Source: Gammaproteobacteria bacterium
Lineage (GTDB): Bacteria > Pseudomonadota > Gammaproteobacteria > Steroidobacterales > Foliamicaceae
Assembly: GCA_009844425.1 (NCBI GenBank)
Contig: VYBN01000034.1
Location: forward strand, 1-64,000
Length of the DNA: 64,000 nucleotides
Direction of reading: 5' to 3'
Below, piece by piece: positions 55,661 to 64,000 of the stretch. Both the position numbers and the translations under genes were made by a program. Positions within the stretch are counted from its first letter, which is position 1; each line of letters opens with the position of its first letter. Below the pieces are notes generated by a model that had not been told where the DNA came from, did no database searches, and was given only the letters and a program-made list of their open reading frames with translations.

Positions 55661-55957
55661 ATGACCATGAAGAATCCACCCCACCCTGGCCTCAGCATCA
55701 AGGAGAATTGCCTTGAACCGTTGGGCGTGAATGTAAGCGAAGCCGCAAGGATACTGGGAGTGGCGCGCCATACCCTCTCGCGCGTGCTTCACGGTCACGC
55801 CGCCATCTCGCCGGAAATGGCCGTGCGCCTGGAAAAGGCAGGTTGGTCAAACGCCGAGTTCTGGCTGCGGCATCAGACGAACTATGACCTCGCGCAAGTG
55901 CGGCGCACTGAAGATGAACTCAAGGTGGAACCCTTTCAGCCCCAACTCACTGCCTGA
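55661..55957 (+). CDS. higA: HigA-like XRE-family antitoxin
   Basis: 98 residues with an N-terminal [43 protein letters not shown]. The following [20 protein letters not shown] motif is diagnostic for HigA. It neutralises HigB and represses the pair, probably at the palindrome 55340-55360. Confidence 0.92.
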   Translation: MTMKNPPHPGLSIKENCLEPLGVNVSEAARILGVARHTLSRVLHGHAAISPEMAVRLEKAGWSNAEFWLRHQTNYDLAQVRRTEDELKVEPFQPQLTA

Positions 55958-56176
55958 CTCCGTTTGGAAGCGCAGGGGCACTATGCTGTTTCCGCCTCCT
56001 CCAACTGGCCTTTGATCTGGCCCGGTCGCGCCATCTGCAACAGGAGATCAACATCGAACGCATCGTTGCTGCTTAGACAGCGATAGATTGGCAAACTGCG
56101 CCAATTGACCTGGTCACGCACAGGTTCTTCCGATGATTGTTTCCCTTGATCCGACTGGAGTTCTAGCGGGAGCACG
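55958..56176. other. Gap at the start of the putative defence island
   Basis: 219 bp between higA and the methyltransferase gene. Only a 64-codon minus-strand frame (55981-56175) of unfamiliar composition is present; I do not accept it as a gene. No tRNA, clear terminator or direct repeat was seen. It probably holds the promoter of the downstream operon, but I cannot point to a convincing -35/-10 pair. Confidence 0.4.
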
Positions 56177-57751
56177 GTGACCGTAAAATTGCGCTGGATG
56201 AAAGGGGGGCTGCCGACTTATCCGATTGTTGATCTGTTTGCCGGGCCTGGCGGGCTTGGCGAAGGGTTTGCCGGCGTCGGCGAAAAAGAAGGGAGACCCA
56301 AGTTTCGCAGCGTCGCTTCGATAGAGAACAATCAATTCGCCTACAAGACGTTGCTTCTCAGGCATTTTTTCCGCGCATTCCCACCCGGCGAAGCTCCCGA
56401 CACTTATTACGATTACCTTGGAGGGGACATTGATGCGGAGGAACTGTTTAGTGCCCATCCAGAGCAGCTAAGCGCAGCTCAAGAGAGCGCATTGGAGATT
56501 TCTCTTGGCGAAGAAAGCCATGAGAAAGTGCGAAAGATCATCACTGATCGGCTCTCCGGAAAAAGAAAATGGGTGCTCGTGGGCGGTCCGCCATGCCAAG
56601 CTTATTCGATGGCTGGGCGGTCCCGCAGGACAGGCGACCCGGACTTCAGTGAGGACAAAAAGCACCTCCTCTATGAGGAATACCTGAAGATCATTATTGA
56701 TCACCGGCCACCCGTATTTGTAATGGAGAACGTCAAGGGACTGCTGTCAGCGAAGATCAACGATGAACCCACAATTGACCGAATAGTTGGTGACCTAAAG
56801 GATCCATTGAATGCGCTGGAAAAAAGTGCAAACAGCCTGCACTATCAACTTTTCTCGCTCTCAGAGGATCAGATTCCTGATCGAGATGTGCCGCCGCGGC
56901 ATTACGTTGTGCGGGCTGAGCGTTATGGCATCCCTCAAGCCAGACATCGCATGTTCATTGTCGGCGTCCGAAGTGATGTAAATGTAAAACCCACTACGCT
57001 TCGCGAACATAAGCCACCGTCGGTTTCGGAAACGATCAGAGACCTGCCAAGGATTCGAAGCGGCGTTTCCCGAACCAGAGATAGCTACCAGAAATGGCTG
57101 GAGGAAATAGATCGCCTAGCGGATATGGACCGTAAGAACCAACTCAGCGATGCCACGCAGGGATCTGAAGTAAGCAAGGCAATACGGTCCCACTTGAAAG
57201 CAGGAAAATTTCCGAAAGAACGATCATCTTCCAAGCATCCCCGAAAGCAGGTTTCTGATCATGACACTTTGCGAAGTATGTTTGATCGGAGGCTAAGTGT
57301 GCTGAACGGACATGAGGCCAGATCACACATGCCCTCAGATCTTCGGCGCTATATGTTTGCAGCTACCTTCGCCGAACAGACAAGCCGAAGTCCCAAACTT
57401 CCAGATTTTCCAGTCCGATTGTGGCCGAACCACAAGAACGTTAACAGGGCTATGCTCGGCGCAACATTTGCCGACCGATTCCGCGTGCAGCTTCGGAACA
57501 ATGTCTCAAAAACAGTTACTTCCCACATCTCAAAGGATGGTCACTATTACATCCATTACGACCCTACCCAATGCAGAAGCCTGACGGTGCGCGAGGCCGC
57601 CCGGCTTCAGACTTTTCCGGATAATTTCAAATTCGAAGGACCGAGAACGGAGCAGTACCATCAGGTTGGAAACGCGGTACCGCCTTACCTGGCGAAGCAG
57701 ATAGGTGAAGTCATCGCCGATGTGCTCGATTCAATGAACGGGAAAGCATGA
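56177..57751 (+). CDS. DNA (cytosine-5) methyltransferase (Dcm-like)
   Basis: 524 residues from GTG 56177; an ATG at 56198 is the alternative. Motif I is DLFAGPGGLGEGF, motif IV GGPPCQAYSMAGRSR with the nucleophile Cys, motif VI VMENVKGL, motif VIII AERYGIPQARHRMF, and motif X QVGNAVPPYLAKQI. The region between VIII and IX (~275-465) is the target-recognition part. It methylates cytosine C5 at an undetermined site. First of six overlapping genes; its stop overlaps vsr by 4 nt. GC is near 50%, below the rest of the window. Likely the self-marking arm of the island. Confidence 0.93.
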   Translation: MTVKLRWMKGGLPTYPIVDLFAGPGGLGEGFAGVGEKEGRPKFRSVASIENNQFAYKTLLLRHFFRAFPPGEAPDTYYDYLGGDIDAEELFSAHPEQLSAAQESALEISLGEESHEKVRKIITDRLSGKRKWVLVGGPPCQAYSMAGRSRRTGDPDFSEDKKHLLYEEYLKIIIDHRPPVFVMENVKGLLSAKINDEPTIDRIVGDLKDPLNALEKSANSLHYQLFSLSEDQIPDRDVPPRHYVVRAERYGIPQARHRMFIVGVRSDVNVKPTTLREHKPPSVSETIRDLPRIRSGVSRTRDSYQKWLEEIDRLADMDRKNQLSDATQGSEVSKAIRSHLKAGKFPKERSSSKHPRKQVSDHDTLRSMFDRRLSVLNGHEARSHMPSDLRRYMFAATFAEQTSRSPKLPDFPVRLWPNHKNVNRAMLGATFADRFRVQLRNNVSKTVTSHISKDGHYYIHYDPTQCRSLTVREAARLQTFPDNFKFEGPRTEQYHQVGNAVPPYLAKQIGEVIADVLDSMNGKA

Positions 57752-58179
57752 TGGCGGACAGAATTTCATCGGAACGGCGAAGCTGGAATATGTCTCGAAT
57801 TCGCGGGAAGGACACCAAGCCGGAGGTGCTACTACGCTCTCTGCTGCATCGGGCCGGTTTCCGATTCCGGCTTCACAATCCGAATCTCCCCGGACGTCCG
57901 GATATTGTGCTGGCCAAGTATCATGCTGCGGTGTTCGTTCACGGCTGTTACTGGCACCGCCATGAGGGATGTGCTTTGGCAGCCACGCCAAAAACGCGAA
58001 CTCGTTTCTGGCAGGCCAAGTTTGACGAAACCGTGCGGCGTGACCAGCGCAAATCCGATGAGCTAACGCAACTGGGCTGGCGTGTTATGACTGTGTGGGA
58101 ATGTGAGCTTGAAAAGAATCCTGAAGAAGTGCTTCAGGCTATAAGAAAACAGTTCATGGAGGGGAGTAATGGCTCGTGA
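57748..58179 (+). CDS. vsr: Very-short-patch-repair (Vsr) endonuclease
   Basis: 143 residues. RSWNMSRIRGKDTKPEVLLRSLLH is the Vsr opening, LPGRPDIVLAKYHAAVFVHGCYWHRHEGC carries the catalytic Asp and the zinc/active-site His/Cys residues, and GWRVMTVWECEL closes the PD-(D/E)XK-like fold. Vsr nicks 5' of T in T:G mismatches left by 5-methylcytosine deamination. It is commonly paired with a Dcm gene, but in this operon it may act as a nuclease component. ATGA overlap with the methyltransferase. Confidence 0.93.
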   Translation: MMADRISSERRSWNMSRIRGKDTKPEVLLRSLLHRAGFRFRLHNPNLPGRPDIVLAKYHAAVFVHGCYWHRHEGCALAATPKTRTRFWQAKFDETVRRDQRKSDELTQLGWRVMTVWECELEKNPEEVLQAIRKQFMEGSNGS

Positions 58180-59647
58180 ATGCAGCTTACCTCCCAGCGC
58201 ACGGTCGTTGTCCGAGTCGTTACGTGATCTCGGATACTCGCTCGAAACTGCCATCGCCGATCTGATCGATAACAGTATCTCGGCTCGCGCCAACTTTATT
58301 GAAATCCTGTGTGACCTGAGTCAGAGCGACCCAGCGCTTGCCATCATCGATAACGGCAGAGGAATGACAGCAGATGAGCTTTTCGCTGCAATGCGGCACG
58401 GCTCGACCAGTCCCAAACAACCAAGAGCGCAAGGCGATCTGGGAAGGTTCGGGCTTGGTCTGAAAACCGCCTCCTTCTCACAGTGCAGGCGGCTGACCGT
58501 AATCAGTGCGCAGAAAGGAATTCGGTCAGGAGCGGAATGGAATCTTGATCTGATTGACAGAAGAGACGATTGGATTGTCACTATTCTTGAGGACGACGAA
58601 ATTGCCGAACTGCCATTCTCGGATCGAATTGGGGATAGCGGAACGGTCGTAATCTGGAGAACGATGGATCGTCTCTTCGAGGACGAGTCCGGCAGGAAGC
58701 GCGATGAGATCGTCAACGAAAAACTGGACGTGGTGGATAGACACCTTTCCCTGGTGTTCCACCGATTCCTGGCCGGCCAGGTCAGGGGACGGAAGAAACT
58801 GTCAATCTCGATCAATGGCCATGAGCTTGAACCATTCGATCCGTTCTGCCTCAAAAACAGTGCCACGCAGATTCTGCCGGAGGAAACTGTGCGGATTAGC
58901 AGCACGCCGGTGCATATGCAACCGTACATCCTGCCTCACCACAACAGGCTCACCGCGAAGGAATACGACTACTACCAGGATCGGAGCGATTTCATATCAA
59001 ATCAAGGTGCCTATATCTACCGCAACAGCAGACTAATGGCATGGGGAGACTGGTTCCGCCTGATTCCTAAAGGCGAAGCAACAAAACTGGCGCGCGTTCA
59101 AATTGACTTTCCCACCAGCCTTGATGAATCCTGGACGATCGATATCAGGAAATCACGCGCGAAGCCTCCCCGTGCGGTACGAGAGCGGTTACGCCAGATC
59201 ATTACCCGCATTGCAGGACGAAGCACGACGGTTCATCGAGGGCGAGGCAGGAAACTTTTCGACGAAACAAAGGCGCCGCTATGGGAGCGGTACGCGGATC
59301 AGGGCCGAATCCGCTATGAACTGAACAGCACGCATCCCATTGTTGTAGCCCTGCGGAACGAGCTGGAGGATGATTCCGACCCAAAACTTGGTCTGCTTCT
59401 GGAGACGGTTTCAGCCGCGCTGCCCGTCGAGATGATTTATTCCGATTACTCGACTCACCCCAGACAGGTAAAGCAATCGGTAATGAGCAACAATGCGGTC
59501 ATTGATAAGCTGGCTGCGCTTAAGAATTTGCTTTTTCATGGCAATAACTGTACTGCGGAGGAGTTCAGGGAGGTCATGCGGTCAACAAGGCTTTTCGACG
59601 ATCATCTGGAGAGCGCCGAGGAATTCATACGCGAGGAGTGGAAATGA
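58169..59647 (+). CDS. GHKL ATPase (MutL/Hsp90/MORC-like) of a restriction-type operon
   Basis: 492 residues. Bergerat-fold motifs are clear: TAIADLIDNSISA (N box), IIDNGRGMTADEL (G1) and GRFGLGLKTASFSQC (G2). Like MORC and MutL proteins, it should dimerise on ATP binding; the C-terminal ~300 residues are not a known nuclease to my eye. A GGAGGGGAG site is well placed before ATG 58169, inside the vsr end (11-nt overlap). Its neighbours match the gene set in which prokaryotic MORC-like ATPases were predicted to act in restriction-modification. Confidence 0.88.
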   Translation: MARECSLPPSARSLSESLRDLGYSLETAIADLIDNSISARANFIEILCDLSQSDPALAIIDNGRGMTADELFAAMRHGSTSPKQPRAQGDLGRFGLGLKTASFSQCRRLTVISAQKGIRSGAEWNLDLIDRRDDWIVTILEDDEIAELPFSDRIGDSGTVVIWRTMDRLFEDESGRKRDEIVNEKLDVVDRHLSLVFHRFLAGQVRGRKKLSISINGHELEPFDPFCLKNSATQILPEETVRISSTPVHMQPYILPHHNRLTAKEYDYYQDRSDFISNQGAYIYRNSRLMAWGDWFRLIPKGEATKLARVQIDFPTSLDESWTIDIRKSRAKPPRAVRERLRQIITRIAGRSTTVHRGRGRKLFDETKAPLWERYADQGRIRYELNSTHPIVVALRNELEDDSDPKLGLLLETVSAALPVEMIYSDYSTHPRQVKQSVMSNNAVIDKLAALKNLLFHGNNCTAEEFREVMRSTRLFDDHLESAEEFIREEWK

Positions 59648-62298
59648 CCCTGAACCGTGTTGAAGCCGAGAAGAATATTACAAGTTCTCTGGTAACAGCT
59701 CTTTCATTGCTGCCGGATACTCCAACAGAGACGGTTGTCAGGGATAAGGCAATTCAGCTTGCCGAAACTTTTGGATATGAAGGCGACCTTGACCCCGTTG
59801 TCGATAAAGTGATGATCCAAGTTGATACCCGCATGGGAGCGGGAGTCTCTCTCATCGATGTGGAGGCCGAGCATGATGACGATTGGGCCCGGAAACGAGA
59901 GGACATCACTTGGATTTATTCAGATTCCTACGAAACTCTTCTTAAGCATACTGGCTGGAGCCCAAGCGTTGTTCAGTCCTTGAGCGATGTCAGCGCAAGA
60001 ATCCTTGGCCATCTTCAGGACCCCCATAGCGAAGGAGCGTGGGACAGGCGAGGATTGGTGATCGGCCATGTGCAATCAGGGAAAACAGCCAACTACATCG
60101 GGCTTATTGCCAAGGCCGCCGATGCAGGCTACAAGTTCATCATAGTAATCGCAGGTGTCCACAACAATCTCCGCCGACAAACCCAAGAACGCATCGACGA
60201 AGGCTTTGTAGGCCGATCCAGCGATCCCCGTAATCGCGTGCGCGTAGGCGTCGGACTTGAACCTGACTACCCCTACCCCGCGACGCTCACCAATATTCAT
60301 GCAGATTTCAAAAAGCAGACTGCCGAACACAGCGGATGGCGACTCAACGATTTCAGCAAGCCGATCATTCTTGTTATCAAGAAGAATGTACTCACTTTGA
60401 AAGCACTGCACGAGTGGCTCAAGGAAATGAACGCTCAAGGTGACGGCAGAATCTCAGATGTCCCCATGCTTATGATCGACGATGAGGCGGATCACGCGTC
60501 GGTCAATACAAACAAGCCGGACATTGATCCGACGAAAACCAACGCCATGATCCGGCGAATACTCCAACTTTTCGCGAAATCCAGTTATATCGGCTACACC
60601 GCAACACCGTTCGCGAACATTTTCATTAACCCGGAAGCGTACGACGATGAGGTGCGAGAAGAGTTATTCCCCCGCGACTTCATCTACTGCCTTGACGCAC
60701 CCAACACTTACTTTGGGCCTGAGCAGATTTTCCTAGATGACGAGTACAGCGGGGAATTTCTTCACCCAATAGACGACTGCGAAGACTATCTGCCATTCAC
60801 ACATAAGAAGGACCACGATCTTCAGGAACTGCCCCCAAGTCTGTACGAGGCGGTTAACAGATTCATCATTGCTCGCGCAATCCGGGAACTTCGCGGCCAA
60901 GGCAATCAGCATTGTTCGATGATGGTTAATGTATCGCGGTTCGTGAATGTCCAGAACCTAGTGAGGAATCTTCTCAGCCTTTACGAAAAGAAACTCAAGA
61001 ACGCCGTAAAGGCATGTTACGCCATGCCTGAAGAGGTGTCCCGGAAAAACGCATACATGCAGGATTTGAAAAAGGCGTTTATGGAAGATTATGCGGATCG
61101 CTGCGGATTTGGATGGACGAAAGTGAGGCAAGCTCTACACAAAGCCTGCGACAGCCTGCGTCTGTTCGTAGTGAACAGCAAGTCAGACGAGATTCTCGAT
61201 TACAGAAAATACGAACGCGATGGCGAGGGTCTTACTGCAATCGCGGTGGGCGGCCTTAGCCTTTCCCGTGGCCTGACTATTGAAGGGCTATGCACTAGTT
61301 ACATGTACCGCAATACGCGGATGTACGACACGCTAATGCAAATGGGCCGATGGTTCGGTTACCGGCCAAACTACGAGGATCTCTGCCGGGTGCATCTTTC
61401 GCCCGATTCCATAGACTGGTACGCACACATCGCAGAGGCATCGGAAGAGCTGCGCCAGCAAATCAGGAGAATGCGAAGGGACGGGTTGAGTCCGCGCCAA
61501 TTCGGTCTCTATGTCAAAGCGCATCCGGACAGGCTGCTTATCACCGCGGCAAACAAGATGCGTTCTGGAGAAAGACTCACGGTCCGACAAAACCTAAGTG
61601 GAAGACTGCGCGAGAGTTACATTCTGCCGAAAAATGATCAGATAAACAGCGCCAACGAAAAATTGATCGGCGAATTCTGGCGCATGGGGTTCGGTGGAAT
61701 TGTCCAACCCAACAAAAAAGGGTGGGAAGTTCTCGATGTTCCTATTGAGATCATTGAGGACTTCCTGAATCGGTTCCGCACCCACTTGGATTTTGCTGAA
61801 CAGAAAGCAGCTGTCGTCGCTTATCTGCAGAAGATCGCGGAGAAACACCCCACAGGCGATGTGCTTCTCATATCCATTAAGGGAAAGGAAGAAAATGAGG
61901 CACGTTTCCTCCTTGGATTGCAGGAGCGCAGGAGCGCTATACCGAAGGGCGATGCTTGGAGGGTAAGCAAGGATCGGGTTGCCAGCCGTGGCGACGAGAA
62001 GCTCGGCCTGACAAAAATACAGCAGGATCAAGCGCAAGCGGCAGCGCGTGCAAAAGGACTCGACCGACCATCTGATTACGATTATCGTGAAGTTCGTCGG
62101 AAGCCCCTGCTGATGGTTCATGTGCTTGGGCCGGTTGGATCGAGAGATCCTTCACACCGTGTTCCGGCCTTTGGCGTCAGCTTCCCACCCGGAGATTACG
62201 AAACTGAGGTGGAAGTGGTCGCAAATACGGTCTGGATTGAGCGAATGCACAGCCACGCCGTTGATAGTCCCGACGACGAAGAAGACTATGACACCTAA
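59644..62298 (+). CDS. Z1-domain protein with superfamily 2 ATPase motifs
   Basis: 884 residues from ATG 59644, which overlaps the previous stop as ATGA. Motifs of an SF2 motor are visible: Walker A GHVQSGKTANY (~141), MIDDEADHAS (DEAD-like, ~278), YIGYTATPFANIF (TAT motif III, ~319), SLSRGLTIEGL (motif V region) and LMQMGRWFGYR (motif VI, ~563). The unit just after motif I and the C-terminal half match the Z1 family known from operons with AIPR and GHKL proteins. Inference: an ATP-driven DNA translocase or remodeller for the nuclease components. All key residues look intact. Confidence 0.88.
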   Translation: MTLNRVEAEKNITSSLVTALSLLPDTPTETVVRDKAIQLAETFGYEGDLDPVVDKVMIQVDTRMGAGVSLIDVEAEHDDDWARKREDITWIYSDSYETLLKHTGWSPSVVQSLSDVSARILGHLQDPHSEGAWDRRGLVIGHVQSGKTANYIGLIAKAADAGYKFIIVIAGVHNNLRRQTQERIDEGFVGRSSDPRNRVRVGVGLEPDYPYPATLTNIHADFKKQTAEHSGWRLNDFSKPIILVIKKNVLTLKALHEWLKEMNAQGDGRISDVPMLMIDDEADHASVNTNKPDIDPTKTNAMIRRILQLFAKSSYIGYTATPFANIFINPEAYDDEVREELFPRDFIYCLDAPNTYFGPEQIFLDDEYSGEFLHPIDDCEDYLPFTHKKDHDLQELPPSLYEAVNRFIIARAIRELRGQGNQHCSMMVNVSRFVNVQNLVRNLLSLYEKKLKNAVKACYAMPEEVSRKNAYMQDLKKAFMEDYADRCGFGWTKVRQALHKACDSLRLFVVNSKSDEILDYRKYERDGEGLTAIAVGGLSLSRGLTIEGLCTSYMYRNTRMYDTLMQMGRWFGYRPNYEDLCRVHLSPDSIDWYAHIAEASEELRQQIRRMRRDGLSPRQFGLYVKAHPDRLLITAANKMRSGERLTVRQNLSGRLRESYILPKNDQINSANEKLIGEFWRMGFGGIVQPNKKGWEVLDVPIEIIEDFLNRFRTHLDFAEQKAAVVAYLQKIAEKHPTGDVLLISIKGKEENEARFLLGLQERRSAIPKGDAWRVSKDRVASRGDEKLGLTKIQQDQAQAAARAKGLDRPSDYDYREVRRKPLLMVHVLGPVGSRDPSHRVPAFGVSFPPGDYETEVEVVANTVWIERMHSHAVDSPDDEEDYDT

Positions 62299-63262
62299 AT
62301 CAACTCCTTGGGACGACATCGGAACACCGGGCGCGGACTACAACGTTCGTCTGATCGCAAACTCAAAACAGATTCCCCTCTATTGGGGCCGGGACTCCGA
62401 AGGACATTGCCTGTTCATTGTGGAACTCAAGGGAGACCACTCCGCTCAGTTCACAAGAAGCAGAGCCAGCGTTCGCGGAATAAGGGTCGATCTTCGCTCC
62501 CTCGGCTCGACAGAAACTCAAGGACTTGTTCTCAAGCTGGAGCAACATGTGGACAAGGATCTGTTTCTGGGCCTGTGCAACACCCTGTCGGCAAGCCTTC
62601 GCGAAGTGCCGGATTCCGCTGGCGCTCTGTCAGTGACCCTGACTCACCTCGGGCGCTGGAGGACTTTTCTCGCCAGCCGGCGACTCCGTCTGCTTTCTCG
62701 TGAGGAAATTTACGGACTGTTTGCGGAACTGCAGTTTCTGCGGCTGCTCTATGAAGAGCATCTTTCAGAAGAAGCAACCTTGGATGCCTGGTGCGGACCT
62801 GATGGTGCCCACCAGGATTTCATATTCGGCAATACAGCTGTCGAAATCAAGGCGCTATCCGGGAAGGAGCGCAGTATGGTGCGGATCTCCTCAGAGGATC
62901 AGCTTGAGGCACTTTGCGACAAACTTTTTCTGAGAGTCTTCCGTCTGAATGCTATTTCGGAGTCGGATCATGCTCTCTCACTGAATGAGGCTGTACGGCA
63001 GGTCGCAGGAGAGCTGTCAGCCGCATCGGCTCTTGAAAAGTTCTTTACTCAGTTGGCCGCATATGGCTATGTGGAATTACGCGAATATGATGAACCCCGG
63101 CTCGTTGTCACAGGACAGAGAACTTACCGGGTCACCGAAGAATTTCCGCGCATCGTCCGCTCACAATTGCCTGACGGTCTGACGCGTGTGGGATATGCAA
63201 TTGAGCTGGAGTCAATCGCAGAGTTTGAATGCGAAACGGCTGAAGTATGGAGGGATGCCTGA
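62288..63262 (+). CDS. PD-(D/E)XK nuclease-like protein (DUF4420 type)
   Basis: 324 residues from ATG 62288 (MTPKSTPWDDIGTPGADY), 11 nt inside the Z1 gene; the open frame upstream belongs to the Z1 shadow. The nuclease signature is AHQDFIFGNTAVEIKAL (~175-192), with Asp, Glu and Lys in the D-x(n)-E-x-K arrangement. The N-terminal half is beta-rich. Family members occur beside Z1 and AIPR genes. It is the best candidate for the DNA-cutting subunit of the system; no separate type II restriction enzyme gene is seen. Confidence 0.85.
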   Translation: MTPKSTPWDDIGTPGADYNVRLIANSKQIPLYWGRDSEGHCLFIVELKGDHSAQFTRSRASVRGIRVDLRSLGSTETQGLVLKLEQHVDKDLFLGLCNTLSASLREVPDSAGALSVTLTHLGRWRTFLASRRLRLLSREEIYGLFAELQFLRLLYEEHLSEEATLDAWCGPDGAHQDFIFGNTAVEIKALSGKERSMVRISSEDQLEALCDKLFLRVFRLNAISESDHALSLNEAVRQVAGELSAASALEKFFTQLAAYGYVELREYDEPRLVVTGQRTYRVTEEFPRIVRSQLPDGLTRVGYAIELESIAEFECETAEVWRDA

Positions 63263-64000
63263 ATTGGAAATCACTACGCAGGAGTTTTTCCACGATCTGA
63301 AACAGGACCTGATGGCCGGTGCGGAAGCAAACAGTGCTTTTCAGTTGGCTGAATTCATGAATGTTGTGGCCAACGAACTGACGGAAACAGGATTTATTGA
63401 AGGTTTTGAATTCTGCCATTACCGCGCTCAGCGTGGAGTGCGCGTTGATGGATACTGGTTTACCGACGACGGCAACCTGGATTTGTTCATTGCCGATTTT
63501 GACAGCCGCACCGAATTAGCCACGCTGACTCAAACCAATGTCCTGACTATTTTCAAACGTCTGGCGAATTTTCTGGAAGCCAGCAAGGAAAAAGAGCTTC
63601 ATCGAGGCCTTGAAGAGACATCACCTGAGTACGGACTTGCCCGCGATATTGCGGACCGGAACAGTCAGATCCGGCAGGCTCGCTTTTTGCTTTTTTCAGA
63701 ACGAACACTCAGCGAGCGGCTGCAGGCTCTGGAAGACGATTCGGTTGCGGGTGTCCCGATAAGCTATCACGTCTGGGACGTGTCCCGGCTCCACCGCCAG
63801 CAGTCTTCCAGGGGGCACAAGGAAGCACTTGATCTCGACCTGGTGGACATGTTCGGAGATGGAGTTTCCTGTCTGCGCGCTCACTTTGGCAGAGATGCGT
63901 ACCCGTCCTATCTGATCGTAATACCGGGAGAAATACTCTCGCGGCTTTACGACAAGTACGGGTCGCGATTGCTTGAGCAAAACGTGCGCACCTTCCTTCA
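63255..64000 (+). CDS. AIPR (abortive infection phage resistance) family protein, 3' partial
   Basis: The first 248 codons of a gene cut by the window end, from ATG 63255 (MPELEITTQEFFHDLKQDLM), 8 nt inside the preceding gene. RVDGYWFTDDGNLDLFIADF is an early AIPR segment; SYLIVIPGEILSRLYDKYG followed by RLLEQNVRTFL is the family hallmark. AIPR proteins are typical of abortive-infection and restriction-type operons. The biochemical activity is not settled to my knowledge. As the sixth overlapping gene it completes the set predicted for this system. Confidence 0.88.
   Translation, partial: MPELEITTQEFFHDLKQDLMAGAEANSAFQLAEFMNVVANELTETGFIEGFEFCHYRAQRGVRVDGYWFTDDGNLDLFIADFDSRTELATLTQTNVLTIFKRLANFLEASKEKELHRGLEETSPEYGLARDIADRNSQIRQARFLLFSERTLSERLQALEDDSVAGVPISYHVWDVSRLHRQQSSRGHKEALDLDLVDMFGDGVSCLRAHFGRDAYPSYLIVIPGEILSRLYDKYGSRLLEQNVRTFL

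Noticed and set aside
55981..56175. 64-codon minus-strand frame between higA and the methyltransferase
   Set aside because: No family resemblance, no ribosome-binding site, and its start lies against the methyltransferase start. Possibly a gene remnant, but not supportable.

Overview
The window looks like the replication-origin region of a high-GC, Gram-negative gammaproteobacterium. The order rpmH / dnaA-dnaN-recF-gyrB / (plsC-gmhB-glyS-glyQ, opposite strand), with mnmE, yidC, rnpA and a parAB locus on the other side, is the arrangement known from Pseudomonas-type chromosomes. A heptose-bisphosphatase, a TonB receptor and an autotransporter barrel confirm an outer membrane. Most of the window is about 62-66% GC by hand count of single lines; the last 8 kb is nearer 48-50%. 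No tRNA, rRNA, CRISPR array or transposase gene was seen.

Layout. (1) 1-10.5 kb: the 3' part of a giant Calx-beta/LRR autotransporter, a HepT-MntA toxin-antitoxin pair, an exported S9 peptidase, and a coupled ureohydrolase plus Tat-signal ThDP enzyme. (2) 10.6-26.4 kb, minus strand: parB, parA, rsmG, an oligopeptide ABC importer with a second ABC ATPase/membrane pair inside it, then mnmG, mnmE, yidC, rnpA and rpmH. The importer genes separate mnmG from rsmG-parAB, which normally lie together. (3) 26.6-33.3 kb, plus strand: dnaA, a DnaA-box and AT-rich candidate oriC, dnaN, a tiny membrane-protein ORF, recF and gyrB. parS-like sites lie in recF and gyrB. (4) 33.3-41.9 kb, minus strand: plsC, gmhB, glyS, glyQ, a thiolase, a catalytically degenerate HMG-CoA-synthase-like protein fused to a DUF35 domain, a DUF1838 Tat protein and a SnoaL-like protein. 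(5) 42.0-49.8 kb, plus strand: a 2-oxoacid or acetoin dehydrogenase operon (E1 alpha, E1 beta, E2), a VOC protein, a DUF2165 membrane protein, a TonB receptor and an SDR. (6) 49.9-55.2 kb, minus strand: a compact putative catabolic operon (M24 creatinase-like protein, amidohydrolase, tautomerase, cysteine hydrolase-VOC fusion, NCS2-like permease). (7) 55.3-64.0 kb, plus strand: HigBA, then six overlapping genes: C5-cytosine methyltransferase, Vsr nuclease, GHKL/MORC-like ATPase, Z1-domain ATPase, PD-(D/E)XK protein and AIPR protein, the last cut by the window end.

How the genes work together. Regions 2 and 3 hold origin firing and segregation (DnaA, DnaN, RecF, GyrB, ParA, ParB, parS). Region 6 reads as uptake and stepwise hydrolysis of an unidentified small nitrogenous compound. 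Region 7 is a predicted restriction/abortive-infection-like defence island on lower-GC DNA. Three structured non-coding repeats (a 157-bp palindrome, a 264-bp element with 32-bp terminal inverted repeats, and a 100-bp inverted repeat) sit in gene junctions, and a fourth is read through inside a coding sequence.
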